Shown here: positions 42,429 through 51,428 of the stretch, piece by piece
How the letters are laid out: each line of letters starts with the position of its first letter
Numbering within the stretch: position 1 is the stretch's first letter
NCBI GenBank assembly: GCA_008671135.1
Contig: RQAP01000026.1
Span: forward strand, 3,845-67,844
Direction of reading: 5' to 3'
Source of the DNA: Collinsella aerofaciens
GTDB lineage: Bacteria; Actinomycetota; Coriobacteriia; Coriobacteriales; Coriobacteriaceae
DNA: 64,000 nucleotides
Program-made: the position numbers and the translations under genes
Notes under the pieces: generated by a model
Seen by the model: only the letters and a program-made list of their open reading frames with translations
Databases searched by the model: none
What the model was told of the DNA's origin: nothing

Positions 42429-43292
42429 ATGGCATTTAACGTGAGCGCACTGGGGTTTGGCGACAACGTCGTCGACTGCTACGAGCATATCCACACAATG
42501 TATCCGGGTGGCAATGCGGTGAACTTTGCCGTGTATGCCAAGAAGTGCGGCGCCGCGCGCTCCGCGTATATGGGCATCTTTGGTAATGACGCTGCTGCTG
42601 AGCATGTGATTGCGAGTCTTGAGGATGAGGACGTTGAGCTTGCCAAGTGCAAGCAGCTCATCGGCGAGAACGGTGCGGCACGCGTGACCGTCGTTGACGG
42701 TGACCGTGTCTTCCTTGGCTCCAACGAGGGCGGTATCCGTGGCGATGCGCGCTATGTCCTCGATCGCTTTGACCTTTCGTACATGAAGCAGTTCGATGTG
42801 GTTCATTCGGGCAACTATTGCTTTACCGAGCGCGAGCTGCCCAAGTTGAAGGCTGCGGGCGTCACGGTCTCTTTTGACTTTTCGGACGACTCTACCGACG
42901 AGTACTACGAGCAGATTGCGCCCTACGTCGATTTCGCTTTCTTTAGTGCGGCGGATGCTGCGAGTGAGGATGAGATTCGCGAGCGTCTGGCATGGGTGAA
43001 GGGCCTGGGTCCGCGTTTTGTGTCGGCTACGGCGGGCGCCGAGGGCTGCATTGCTTACGACGGCGATCGTTATTACCGCCAGCTGGCTAAACCGGTAACG
43101 GACATGAAGGACACCATGGGGGCGGGCGACTCGTTCCTTACCTCGTTTTTGATGTGCTATCTCGATTCCGCCAAGCGTGGTGAAGATGGCGCCGAGGCCA
43201 TCGAGCGCGCGCTCGACTTTGCTGCCGGGTTTGCCTCGACCGTGTGCGGCATGGAAGGTTCTTGGGGCCACGGAGCACCAATCGTCGAATAG
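42429..43292 (+). CDS. PfkB-family fructosamine (fructoselysine) kinase
   Basis: 287 residues. Ribokinase fold with GDNVVDCYEHIHTMYPGGNA near the N-terminus and DTMGAGDSFLTSF as catalytic/anion-hole motif. The N-terminal motif matches FrlD, which phosphorylates fructoselysine (an Amadori product in cooked food). No deglycase FrlB is adjacent; so fructoselysine is likely but not certain. RBS GAGAGAGGGGCGGC. Confidence 0.85.
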   Translation: MAFNVSALGFGDNVVDCYEHIHTMYPGGNAVNFAVYAKKCGAARSAYMGIFGNDAAAEHVIASLEDEDVELAKCKQLIGENGAARVTVVDGDRVFLGSNEGGIRGDARYVLDRFDLSYMKQFDVVHSGNYCFTERELPKLKAAGVTVSFDFSDDSTDEYYEQIAPYVDFAFFSAADAASEDEIRERLAWVKGLGPRFVSATAGAEGCIAYDGDRYYRQLAKPVTDMKDTMGAGDSFLTSFLMCYLDSAKRGEDGAEAIERALDFAAGFASTVCGMEGSWGHGAPIVE

Positions 43293-43333
43293 CCGAGCGG
43301 TCCCGGGGAGGTGCAGGCGCCTCCTCGGGACCC

Positions 43334-43566
43334 GGTGTGCAAAAAATGCCAAATATGAGTACTGTGACTAATTTAGTCGCAGCAAAATCAACCCCTTCAG
43401 ACGTGATTTGAGCGTCTGGAGGGGTTTAAGATTTGCGAAAACGCAGGATGAATGACTGTAATAGCTTTAATTAGCGGACAATCGAAGATTATTCTGGCGG
43501 TTGGAAAGTTAAAAGAAATGTATCCATTCCGGTAGCAGTACTCATATTTGGCATTTTTTGCACACC
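43334..43566. mobile_element. 233-bp MITE-like element with 31-bp perfect inverted ends
   Basis: Left end 43334-43364 (GGTGTGCAAAAAATGCCAAA...) and right end 43536-43566 are exact reverse complements. The A/T-rich core contains ACCCCTTCAGACG / CGTCTGGAGGGGT hairpin (43391 onward). No coding capacity. Clear target duplication not seen. Sits between two convergent genes. Confidence 0.75.
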
Positions 43567-43571
43567 AGGGG

Positions 43572-44354
43572 TTAGCGAAGGTCAAAAACAGAGCGCGCAT
43601 TTGTTAAAACTATCGACTCGATGCGCTTTGCGTTGCAGTTTTTGAGCGAGGTGATGCGTTCTGAGGTCCTTGTGAGCGACCTGATGAGCGACTGCGTGCT
43701 TGTTTCTGTGTTTGGCTCGGCCGGCGCATCGGTCTCGAGCAGTAGGCGGTCGAGTGGAATCTGTCGTGCGTATTCGCGACCGCGCTTGGTCGCGAGCATG
43801 CGTTCGTTGACGGAAAAATAGCAGCCCGCATTACGCGCGCGGGTGAGTTCGTCCGAAGTGCCGCTAAACCAGTGGAAGATGATAGCGGGGGAGTCGGGGT
43901 TTGGGATGAGTAGTCCATGCGATTCGAGGACGTCCAGTACGGCTCCTGCCGAACGAACGGCGTGAATTGATATCACGCGCCCGGTAAGAGGATGCTGCAC
44001 GAGCGCATCGCAGAGCCGGTTAAGTGCCTGTATTTGTAGCGGCTCACTTCCAGCAAAGCGCGCGGAAAAGTCGAGTCCGACTTCGCCGATGTAGCGTTCT
44101 TGGGCAGCAACTTCGCAAAGCAGATTGACTTCGGTAGAACCACAGCGGCCGTCGGCGAGCCACCAGGGGTGAAGCCCAACGCCGGCGATGATGCCTGGTT
44201 GGCGACAGGCGCGCTCGTTTGCGGCCGAAAAGTCGCGCGGATTGACGCCGCAGTCAAATAGACCCAAGCCCAGCGCCGTCGCCTCATCGGCAACGGCGTC
44301 CGGGTGAGCCATTAAATCAAGATGGCAGTGTGCATCAAATAACCGGGGCTCCAT
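43572..44354 (-). CDS. TatD-family metal-dependent hydrolase
   Basis: 260 residues. Metal motif FDAHCHLD at the start, GEVGLDF mid-way and LLETDAP near the end. TatD proteins are 3'-5' exonucleases or related phosphoesterases in DNA repair. Ends only 6 bp after the right end of the MITE-like element, on the opposite strand. Begins 15 bp after the stop of tcdA, so the two form an operon. Confidence 0.85.
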   Translation of the reverse strand: MEPRLFDAHCHLDLMAHPDAVADEATALGLGLFDCGVNPRDFSAANERACRQPGIIAGVGLHPWWLADGRCGSTEVNLLCEVAAQERYIGEVGLDFSARFAGSEPLQIQALNRLCDALVQHPLTGRVISIHAVRSAGAVLDVLESHGLLIPNPDSPAIIFHWFSGTSDELTRARNAGCYFSVNERMLATKRGREYARQIPLDRLLLETDAPAEPNTETSTQSLIRSLTRTSERITSLKNCNAKRIESIVLTNARSVFDLR

Positions 44355-44368
44355 CTCGGTGCGCTCCG

Positions 44369-45166
44369 CTAGTCCAGACGTTGGCCATCGGAGCGTACGC
44401 GCTCAGTGCCGCGGCCGCTGATCTGGCGGATAACCTCGCCGGCAATCATCTGGCCCATGATGGGCGGCATAAAGCTGGCGGTTCCCAGCTCGGTGCGCTC
44501 GTGGATGTTGGAAGGGTCGCGGGGCTGTGTCTTAACCGATTCCTCGCAGCTAAACAGTACATGCAGGCTCTTGATTCCGCGCTTCTTGCATTCTTTGCGC
44601 ATAATGCGGCTCATGGGGTCACGTACCGTATCGAAAATGTCGGCAAAGCGGAGGCACTCGGGATGGAGCTTGTTGGCCCCGCCCATGGAGCTAACCAAAC
44701 GAATGTCGTGGTCCTGAGCATATTTGGCAATGGTGAGCTTGGCCGAGATGGTGTCGATGGCGTCGACGACGTAGTCGAGCTTGCCGTCCGTCTGCTCCAA
44801 AACGCTCGCGAAGAAATCATCGATGTTGTCGCTCAGCAAGTATTCAGTTCGCTTGATGACGGCAGCGGCGGGATTGATGTCGTGGATCATGGCTTCCATC
44901 ACGTCAACCTTGCGCTTTCCGATGGTGCTGTGAAAGGCGATGGCCTGACGGTTGATATTGCTGGGCGCGATGACGTCCTTGTCCAGAATGACGAAATGAC
45001 CGATGCCGCCGCGGGCGAGTGCCTCGCAGCAATTGGAGCCCACACCTCCGCAGCCGAGCACCAGCACCGTAGCATCGGCGAGCTTATCGAGTGCCTCGCG
45101 GCCCATGATGATCTCGAGCTTGGTGTCGCGTGTCTCGATGGCGGCTGCGGCTGTGGTTTCGGTCAT
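44369..45166 (-). CDS. tcdA: tRNA threonylcarbamoyladenosine dehydratase (ThiF/E1-like)
   Basis: 265 residues. E1-like ATP-binding fold with VLVLGCGGVGSNCCEALAR and the later DKDVIAPSNINRQ. TcdA makes the cyclic form of t6A37 in ANN-decoding tRNAs. The ATG at 45166 follows GGAGGATATC. Usual partners CsdA/E are not seen. First gene of a tcdA-tatD pair. Confidence 0.85.
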   Translation of the reverse strand: MTETTAAAAIETRDTKLEIIMGREALDKLADATVLVLGCGGVGSNCCEALARGGIGHFVILDKDVIAPSNINRQAIAFHSTIGKRKVDVMEAMIHDINPAAAVIKRTEYLLSDNIDDFFASVLEQTDGKLDYVVDAIDTISAKLTIAKYAQDHDIRLVSSMGGANKLHPECLRFADIFDTVRDPMSRIMRKECKKRGIKSLHVLFSCEESVKTQPRDPSNIHERTELGTASFMPPIMGQMIAGEVIRQISGRGTERVRSDGQRLD

Positions 45167-45280
45167 GGATATCCTCCGATGGGGAGTCGGTCGTGTTTTA
45201 GCTATCGTCATTATAGGTAATCGCCCATAGGTTGCGATGGCGTTTGCTTTGATGTGGTTTGAAGCATTGCGATTAGATAG

Positions 45281-45310
45281 TTAGACAAACATCTAAATAT
45301 CGAGTATAGT
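45281..45310 (+). promoter_or_regulatory. sdpR promoter and operator
   Basis: TTAGAC (45281) and TATAGT (45305), 18-bp spacer. The -35 is inside the dyad TTAGA caaaca TCTAA (45281-45296), a fitting site for the ArsR-type repressor encoded next, so autorepression is likely. Confidence 0.6.
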
Positions 45311-45344
45311 GTGCGCGTCATGAGAGATGATGAAAGGGGGTCTT

Positions 45345-45623
45345 ATGCCGGGAGAGGGTTTTAAGGCGCTTGCCGATCCAACGCGACGGCGCATTTTGGA
45401 GTTGCTGCGCGAGGGCAATTGCACGGCGGGGGAGCTTGCCGAGCATTTCGATATCAGTAAGCCGTCGCTGAGCCATCACTTGGCGACGCTCAAAAACGCC
45501 GGGTTGGTAACCGACGAACGTCATGGTCAAAACATCGTATACAGCTTAAACACTACCGTCATGCAGGACTTGATCGGTTGGTTTATGGGCTTTACAAACA
45601 CGGAAGGTGATAAGGATGAATAA
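45345..45623 (+). CDS. ArsR/SdpR-family repressor
   Basis: 92 residues. Winged helix with LADPTRRRILELLREG and ISKPSLSHHLATLKNAGLV. No Cys metal site, so it is of the SdpR autorepressor type, which is titrated by SdpI at the membrane rather than by metal. ATG at 45345 follows AAAGGGGGTC. Overlaps the next gene by 8 bp. Confidence 0.9.
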   Translation: MPGEGFKALADPTRRRILELLREGNCTAGELAEHFDISKPSLSHHLATLKNAGLVTDERHGQNIVYSLNTTVMQDLIGWFMGFTNTEGDKDE

Positions 45624-46320
45624 CGAAAACAAGGGCATTCACCCCACGGGGGTATCGTCGCGCGTGTGGATTGCGCTGGTCGCTCTGTGCGTCGCCAATG
45701 TCGTAGCGCACCTCATGGTGATGCCGAGCTTGCCTGCGCAGATTCCCACGCACTGGGGCGCGAACGGCGCTGTCGACGGTTGGGGTCCTAGCTGGATGGC
45801 CTCCGCGCTCGGCGTGCTGCCTCTGGCGCTTCTCGCAATGTTCTGCGTGGTGCCGCGCATCGACCCCAAAGGTGAGGCATATCGAACCTCGGGCAAGTTC
45901 TATCAGGGCTTCGTAATCGCCTTCACCTTGTTCATGTGCGCCATAAGCTGGCTGGGAGAGCTTACGGTCTGGGGCGTGGTGCCGGCGGTCGGTTCGGTTA
46001 ACGTGCTGATTTCCGGTGTTGTCGGTTTGCTGTTCATCGGCGTAGGCAACTACTTGCCGCGTGTGAAGCAGAACTATACGCTCGGTATCAAGACGCCCTG
46101 GGCACTTGCCGATCCCGAGAACTGGCGCCGTACGCAGCGCTTTGGCGGTGCCTGCTTTATGGTGCTGGGTGTTGGCCTGATTGTGATGGGCGTGGCGGGC
46201 AGCGTGCTTTCGAGTGAAGTCGTCGCCGCAGTGATTGCGGTTCTGGCGTTTGGTTCGGTCGGAGCCGTCTACGTCTACTCGTATCTGCTGCGGCGCAAAT
46301 CGCAGCGAGCCGCTCGTTAA
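45616..46320 (+). CDS. SdpI-like immunity/signalling membrane protein
   Basis: 234 residues, six predicted membrane segments. N-terminal DUF1648 part (LPAQIPTHWGANGAVDGW) and the SdpI C-terminal block NYTLGIKTPWALADPENWRRTQRF. In Bacillus SdpI gives immunity to the SdpC toxin and sequesters SdpR. No sdpABC genes are found near, so it is an orphan immunity pair. ATG at 45616 after GATAAGG, inside the end of sdpR. Confidence 0.85.
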   Translation: MNNENKGIHPTGVSSRVWIALVALCVANVVAHLMVMPSLPAQIPTHWGANGAVDGWGPSWMASALGVLPLALLAMFCVVPRIDPKGEAYRTSGKFYQGFVIAFTLFMCAISWLGELTVWGVVPAVGSVNVLISGVVGLLFIGVGNYLPRVKQNYTLGIKTPWALADPENWRRTQRFGGACFMVLGVGLIVMGVAGSVLSSEVVAAVIAVLAFGSVGAVYVYSYLLRRKSQRAAR

Positions 46321-46386
46321 GGTTGCGGAAAACTAGCGTACGCAGTTCATAGTATGTTCCGGGGGACTTTTCCCAGGTAGTATTAG

Positions 46387-46413
46387 GGGGTGTGGGCAAC
46401 CATGCCCCTTTTT
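46387..46413 (+). terminator. Terminator of sdpR-sdpI
   Basis: GGGGTGTGG GCAA CCATGCCCC stem with a GNRA tetraloop, followed by TTTTT. Confidence 0.8.
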
Positions 46414-46504
46414 CGTTAAGTTTCAGAGCTGGTTTCCTCATTTCGTTTCCACTAAAGCGAAACAAGAATATGAAAACGGCAGGTAGAAAGGATAAAACAG
46501 ACAA

Positions 46505-48184
46505 ATGGCGGAGTTTATCTACCAGATGTATCAGGCTCGTAAGGCCCATGGCGACAAGGTGATCCTTGACGACGTGACCCTGAGCTTCTACCCCGGTGCC
46601 AAGATCGGCGTCGTGGGCCCCAACGGTATGGGCAAGTCGACCCTGCTCAAGATCATGGCCGGCATCGAGGAGGTCTCCAACGGTGATGCCAAGCTCACTC
46701 CCGGCTACACCGTGGGCATCCTGCAGCAGGAGCCGCCGCTCGACGACGACAAGACCGTCATCGAGAACGTGCGCATGGCATTTGGCGACATGATCGCCAA
46801 GGTCGATCGCTTCAACAAAATCGGCGAGGAGATGTGCGACCCGGACTGCGACATGGATGCCCTCATGGCCGAGATGGGCAAGCTCCAGGACGAGATCGAC
46901 GCCGCCGACGGCTGGGATATCGATTCCAAGCTCGGTCAGGCCATGGACGCCCTGCAGCTGCCCGATTCCGACATGCCGGTTAACGTGCTTTCCGGCGGCG
47001 AGCGCCGTCGCGTGGCCCTGTGCAAGCTGTTGCTCGAGGCTCCCGACCTGCTGCTGCTCGACGAGCCCACAAACCACCTGGACGCCGAGTCGATCCTGTG
47101 GCTCGAGCATTTCCTGCACAACTACCAGGGTGCCGTGCTTGCCGTCACGCACGATCGCTACTTCCTGGATAATGTTGCCGAGTGGATCTGCGAGGTCGAC
47201 CGCGGTCACCTTTATCCCTACAAGGGCAACTACTCCACGTATCTGGAGACCAAGGCCGCCCGCATCGAGGCGCAGGGCAACCGTGACGCCAAGCTCGCCA
47301 AGCGCATGGAGGCCGAGCTCGAGTGGGTGCGCAGCTCGCCCAAGGCTCGTCAGGCCAAGAACAAGGCCCGTTTGGCTCGCTACGAGGAGATGGAGGCCGA
47401 GGCCCGCGCAAGCCAGAAGCTCGACTGGACCGACATCCGCATTCCCGTTGGACCGCGTCTGGGCAACAAGGTGCTTGAGGCTCATCATCTGCACAAGGAA
47501 TTCGATGGCCGCGTGCTCATCGATGACCTTTCGTTCACCCTGCCGCGCAACGGCATCGTGGGCGTCATCGGCCCCAACGGTGTCGGTAAGACCACGCTGT
47601 TCAAGACGATTGTGGGTCTGGAGCCGCTGACTTCGGGCGAGCTCGAGGTGGGCGAGACCGTCAAGATCTCTTACGTCGACCAGAACCGTTCTGGCATCGC
47701 CCCCGATAAGAACCTGTGGGAGGTCGTCTCGGACGGCCTGGACCACATGATGGTCGGCGAGACCGAGGTTCCGAGCCGCGCGTACGTGGCGAGCTTTGGC
47801 TTTAAGGGCCAGGACCAGCAGAAGCGTGCTGGCGTACTCTCCGGTGGCGAGCGCAATCGTCTGAACCTGGCGCTCACGCTCAAGCAGGGCGGCAACCTGC
47901 TGCTCCTCGACGAGCCCACGAACGACCTCGACGTCGAGACGCTGTCCTCGCTCGAAGCGGCGCTGCTCGAGTTCCCGGGCTGCTCGGTGGTCATTAGCCA
48001 CGACCGCATGTTCCTGGACCGCGTCGCCACGCACATTCTGGCGTGGGAGGGCACCGACGAGAATCCGGGCAACTGGTATTGGTTCGAGGGCAACTTTGAG
48101 GCCTATCAAGCCAACCGTATCGAGCGCCTGGGCGAGGACGCAGCCCAGCCGCATCGTATCCACCGCAAGCTGACGCGCGACTAG
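46505..48184 (+). CDS. ettA: ABC-F translational throttle protein
   Basis: 559 residues. Two ABC domains without membrane spans: Walker A GPNGMGKST and GPNGVGKTT, signatures LSGGERRR and LSGGERNR, joined by a P-site-type linker. The first residues AEFIYQMYQARKAHGDKVIL and overall length are those of EttA, which gates the 70S ribosome at the first elongation step by ATP/ADP ratio. Start at 46505 after a rather distant GAAAGG. The unusually long preceding leader may matter. Confidence 0.9.
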   Translation: MAEFIYQMYQARKAHGDKVILDDVTLSFYPGAKIGVVGPNGMGKSTLLKIMAGIEEVSNGDAKLTPGYTVGILQQEPPLDDDKTVIENVRMAFGDMIAKVDRFNKIGEEMCDPDCDMDALMAEMGKLQDEIDAADGWDIDSKLGQAMDALQLPDSDMPVNVLSGGERRRVALCKLLLEAPDLLLLDEPTNHLDAESILWLEHFLHNYQGAVLAVTHDRYFLDNVAEWICEVDRGHLYPYKGNYSTYLETKAARIEAQGNRDAKLAKRMEAELEWVRSSPKARQAKNKARLARYEEMEAEARASQKLDWTDIRIPVGPRLGNKVLEAHHLHKEFDGRVLIDDLSFTLPRNGIVGVIGPNGVGKTTLFKTIVGLEPLTSGELEVGETVKISYVDQNRSGIAPDKNLWEVVSDGLDHMMVGETEVPSRAYVASFGFKGQDQQKRAGVLSGGERNRLNLALTLKQGGNLLLLDEPTNDLDVETLSSLEAALLEFPGCSVVISHDRMFLDRVATHILAWEGTDENPGNWYWFEGNFEAYQANRIERLGEDAAQPHRIHRKLTRD

Positions 48185-48193
48185 TAGCAAGTA

Positions 48194-48225
48194 GAAAGGC
48201 CGCCACCAAGGGCGGCCTTTCTTGT
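48194..48225 (+). terminator. ettA terminator
   Basis: GAAAGGCCGCC accaag GGCGGCCTTTC, 11-bp perfect stem, then TTG. Confidence 0.8.
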
Positions 48226-48463
48226 AGCGATTGCACTGCAGCTATGCCCTGGCTGCTGGTTTGATTCATAATCAAAGTCATCTCTTTGGGATTAAAGCCC
48301 GTTTTTGCTATGAGTGATTTTCTAATTCCGTTTAAAACGTAAAGACGCATTGGGTTGCAAGAACATAAGCAAATCGAATTGAAATATAACCAGTGCTGTA
48401 ACGTTAAAAAAAGATTATAGAATAGGAGTACCTTATAAGTCGCTTCTCTAGAAAGAAGAACAT
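48226..48463. other. A/T-rich intergenic stretch
   Basis: 238 bp with a marked rise in A+T, beginning the accessory region. ATTATAGAAT near 48412 may be a -10 for the protease gene. No gene or RNA recognised. Confidence 0.4.
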
Positions 48464-49591
48464 ATGCTTTCGCGTCGTCGTTTTCTGCAACTTGTCGCGT
48501 CTTCAATTGTCGCCTTAGCCGCACGTCCGAAAGAGGTTTTTGCTTCGACGGGCAATATTGATGGTGAGCAGATACAATTTACTTCTGAAATTGCGCAAGA
48601 GCTTGCCGATAAATATATAAAGGGACTCCTCGGCTATTCGTATACGCCTTCTGACCCTATTCCTTTTGTAGATGTTGATGGGTCCCCGCTTGGTTACATT
48701 GTTCCGGTTGTGACATCCAATAGAGCCGCGGGCTATTTGGTTTTAGATGCTTCAGATGATGAAATACTTACGGGATATCGTTTTGGAGACGGCTTAGTCA
48801 GCCCTATGGATCGGGGAGGAGATCTTGGTGTCGAGTCTTATTCGTTCAATAACCCAGTCGTAATGATCAATCCATTCGAATTCGGCGTGCAATCTTTGGA
48901 CGGTTCAATAACAACAAATTGCGGAAGAACAATCCCGGCTGTTTCCATAGAAGGACGGCCTGTCGTTTTATCGAATAAACCTTCAAGCTGGAACGATGTT
49001 GTAATTTACGCAACTCAAATGCAGGATTACACAGTATCTGGATTTCGTTCCATTTCTCAGTTTATGTCATATGATGAAAGCGAGATTAAGAGGCTTACCG
49101 CCCACTATGCTTGTATGGTGACAGCTTTTTCGAACGTTGCGGAACTGTATGGCATTGCCAATTTATATAGCGACCCTTCGCAATATATGCAGATATGGAA
49201 TTACACCAATACCCATGCTCTTTCCGATGAAGAACAGACTGTTCCCGGCGTTGTTTTGGGTGGAACGCCGATATCAACCTGTGCAACGGGGTTTACAAAT
49301 TACTGCGCAAGCAGAGGAAGTACTCTTATCGCCCGCGCTGTCTCCTCTCCGGCTATCGCGAGCATTCAAAATGAGATTAACTCTAATAGACCGAATGTTA
49401 TACATGCGAGTTTGTACAACGGATCAGCCCATTCTGTAACAGCGGAGGCTTACGCCACACTTACTGGTAAGAAAACTGGAGAGACAAGGCAGATGATTGG
49501 CATAGCGGACGGCTGGAATTCATCTTTATCCTTCCTGAAGTATGATCAGAGCTATTATGCGTGGACTTATGGAACGACTTTTTCGAAGTAG
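48464..49591 (+). CDS. Exported papain-like cysteine protease (C39/streptopain-like)
   Basis: 375 residues. N-terminus LSRRRFLQLVASSIVALAA has a twin-arginine-type export signal. Then a pro-region (residues about 35-215) like that of streptopain (AQELADKYI...VVTSNRAAGYLVLDAS). The catalytic part has Cys in AHYACMVTAFSNVAELYG and a later His in SAHSVTAEAYA, with IADGWN after it. A 133-residue lipoprotein gene overlaps its end, probably an inhibitor or partner. Low-G+C codon use suggests recent acquisition. Confidence 0.65.
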   Translation: MLSRRRFLQLVASSIVALAARPKEVFASTGNIDGEQIQFTSEIAQELADKYIKGLLGYSYTPSDPIPFVDVDGSPLGYIVPVVTSNRAAGYLVLDASDDEILTGYRFGDGLVSPMDRGGDLGVESYSFNNPVVMINPFEFGVQSLDGSITTNCGRTIPAVSIEGRPVVLSNKPSSWNDVVIYATQMQDYTVSGFRSISQFMSYDESEIKRLTAHYACMVTAFSNVAELYGIANLYSDPSQYMQIWNYTNTHALSDEEQTVPGVVLGGTPISTCATGFTNYCASRGSTLIARAVSSPAIASIQNEINSNRPNVIHASLYNGSAHSVTAEAYATLTGKKTGETRQMIGIADGWNSSLSFLKYDQSYYAWTYGTTFSK

Positions 49592-49970
49592 GGCGATTCG
49601 TCTAGCTCTGTCTTTGGTGCTGATGGCTTCATTGGTGGGCTGTTCAACAAAGGAAGAGATATCGCGCGGAGGTTCCGGAGAAGTGACTGCGACAGACTCA
49701 GGTTCATTAGAAATAGCTGGCGGGCATGCCGATGTGATGTTACAAGGAAAAGGCGTGCTTAGGTCGATTGATGCTGAAGACGCTGTCTGCTCAATAGAGG
49801 ATTTGAAGACAGGTGAAACTGCATCGTACCGTGTTTCAGATAATGCTGCGAATATGATTGAGTCGATACCGATTGGAGCACAAGTTTCTTTTAGGTATTT
49901 TGCTCCGCAACTTGAGGAGGAGCTTGCTTCTCTGGTGTCTATATGTGCTGATGACAGCCAAAAGGTCTGA
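49569..49970 (+). CDS. Small lipoprotein overlapping the protease gene
   Basis: 133 residues. Lipoprotein signal with LVGCST (lipobox). About 100 residues follow, rich in small beta-type residues (EDAVCSIEDLKTGETASYRV) without a recognised domain. Its ATG at 49569 (or 49560) lies inside the end of the protease gene, so translation is coupled. A bidirectional terminator follows. Possible role: inhibitor or membrane partner of the protease; an inference only. Confidence 0.6.
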   Translation: MERLFRSRAIRLALSLVLMASLVGCSTKEEISRGGSGEVTATDSGSLEIAGGHADVMLQGKGVLRSIDAEDAVCSIEDLKTGETASYRVSDNAANMIESIPIGAQVSFRYFAPQLEEELASLVSICADDSQKV

Positions 49971-49975
49971 TTTCA

Positions 49976-50015
49976 AACGGCCCTGGATGGTCAAATGGCT
50001 ATCCAGGGCCGTTTT
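49976..50015. terminator. Bidirectional terminator
   Basis: AACGGCCCTGGAT / ATCCAGGGCCGTT with 12-nt loop and T-runs on both sides; ends the lipoprotein gene and the convergent gene at 50017. Confidence 0.8.
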
Positions 50016-50016
50016 G

Positions 50017-51288
50017 TCACTCGGCCGGGGCGTTGACCTTGTCGATGACCCAGGCGGCACCGAGGCCACCGGTGGTGTTGTGGCGGATGCGCACAGTGAC
50101 TTCGTGGCGCTCGCCGGCCTGCGGGTAGCGCAGGGGGAAGCTTGCGCGGTTTCGCGCGGCCTCGATGGTACCGCGCTCGCGGGCAATCCAGTAGTACTCG
50201 CCGACGATGCCGAGCGTGTCGGCGCCGTAGGGGAGATAGGTCGACAGCTGGTGCAGAAGCGGGCCGGGGCAGAAGACTTCGGTTGCGAAATCGACGGGGA
50301 AGTCCTCGGGGATGGCGGGCGCTGCAGGTGCGGGGGTTGGGGCCGCTGCGGGTACCGAAGCCGGTGCCGGTGCGGGAATTCGGTCGCAAGCAGCGGCGGG
50401 CACGGATTCGATGACGGGTGCGGGCTCCAGCGTCGCTTCCGGCTTGATCGTGGAATCTGCGGGCTTCACGGTGACGGGCGCGTCTGCAGCTGCAGTTTCA
50501 ACCTCAACCTGCGTCGCGTTCTCGTTCTCGACGCTCGACTTTGCCTCGATGGGCGTGGATGCCATGGTGGTGATGCCGGCGTTGGCGTTCTCGGGGTCAT
50601 AGACGACCGTGAGCGAGATGGCGGGCTGCGGCGTCTCGGGCTCCGGCGCCGACTCGGTAGCGTCTTGATCGGCGGGCTCGTCGGACTGATCGTCCTCAGC
50701 CTCGTTGCCAAAGACATCGCTGTTTTGGAACGCAGGCGTCTCGGGTTGGTCAGCAGCTTCTTCGGTTGTCGACTTGGGCGCTTCGTTGAGCTCCGCAGTG
50801 GCTTCCTGCTCGGATATGACTTCGGGATCGGTCGTGGCGGCGATTTCGGTTTCGGCTTCTGCTGTTACCTCAATAGCGACTTCGGTTACGGGCTCGGGCT
50901 CGGGACGCTTAACGTGCTTGGGACGCACGGCCTTGAGGTCCTTCTCACCGCGCTTTTTCTTTTTGTAGGACTGCTTGGCGCCCTTGGCAGCCTTGGGCTT
51001 GTCCTCGCCCTTGGCAAGTGCGGCATCCCAGGCCTCGTTGGCGATGACGGTGGCATACAGGCGGCCGCCTTTAAAGACGGTCAGCTTAATGCAGTCGTCG
51101 AGCTCCTCGAGCAGCTCGCGCGTGGACTCGAAGCCCAAGTCATAAGCGGTCATGTCGCCAGCGGCGAGCGCCTCCTCGACCTGCGTCATAAACGTTTGCT
51201 TGCCACATCCAATCGCATCGCGCAGCAGGCGATACAGATAGATGTGGTTGCCCAGCGAAAGCGTGGGCCTAACTATTGTCTTGCTCAT
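50017..51288 (-). CDS. Protein with long acidic/Pro-Ala-rich linker, unknown function
   Basis: 423 residues. N-terminal 90 residues look folded (LGNHIYLYRLLRDAIGCGKQ, GGRLYATVIANEAWDAAL). A basic patch (KAAKGAKQSYKKKKRGEK) is followed by about 210 residues of Glu/Ala/Pro/Thr-rich disorder. The last 95 residues form a second domain (VDFATEVFCPGPLLHQLSTY...RHEVTVRIRHNTTGGLGAAW). No signal peptide. No family recognised. ATG at 51288. Confidence 0.7.
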   Translation of the reverse strand: MSKTIVRPTLSLGNHIYLYRLLRDAIGCGKQTFMTQVEEALAAGDMTAYDLGFESTRELLEELDDCIKLTVFKGGRLYATVIANEAWDAALAKGEDKPKAAKGAKQSYKKKKRGEKDLKAVRPKHVKRPEPEPVTEVAIEVTAEAETEIAATTDPEVISEQEATAELNEAPKSTTEEAADQPETPAFQNSDVFGNEAEDDQSDEPADQDATESAPEPETPQPAISLTVVYDPENANAGITTMASTPIEAKSSVENENATQVEVETAAADAPVTVKPADSTIKPEATLEPAPVIESVPAAACDRIPAPAPASVPAAAPTPAPAAPAIPEDFPVDFATEVFCPGPLLHQLSTYLPYGADTLGIVGEYYWIARERGTIEAARNRASFPLRYPQAGERHEVTVRIRHNTTGGLGAAWVIDKVNAPAE

Positions 51289-51360
51289 GGCAAATCTCCT
51301 CTTTACACATGTAAAGCATCTTACCATCGCATGGCGTTCGCCATGGCGGCGCCCAAGGCA

Positions 51361-51394
51361 AACGGGCGCGAACCGCTTTCGATTCGCGCCCGTT
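51361..51394 (-). terminator. Terminator of the membrane protein gene at 51429
   Basis: On the minus strand AACGGGCGCGAA pairs with TTCGCGCCCGTT, 12-bp perfect stem, followed by TTTG. Confidence 0.7.
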
Positions 51395-51428
51395 GTACAG
51401 GTCGGTTATCTATGAGAGGCAAACGTGC

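Noticed and set aside
43397..43600. Short frame ending in the MITE-like element
   Set aside because: It arises from the inverted repeat arm and A/T-rich core; no ribosome site.
46157..48190. Long open frame antisense to ettA
   Set aside because: Same codon-bias effect; no domain, no start signal.
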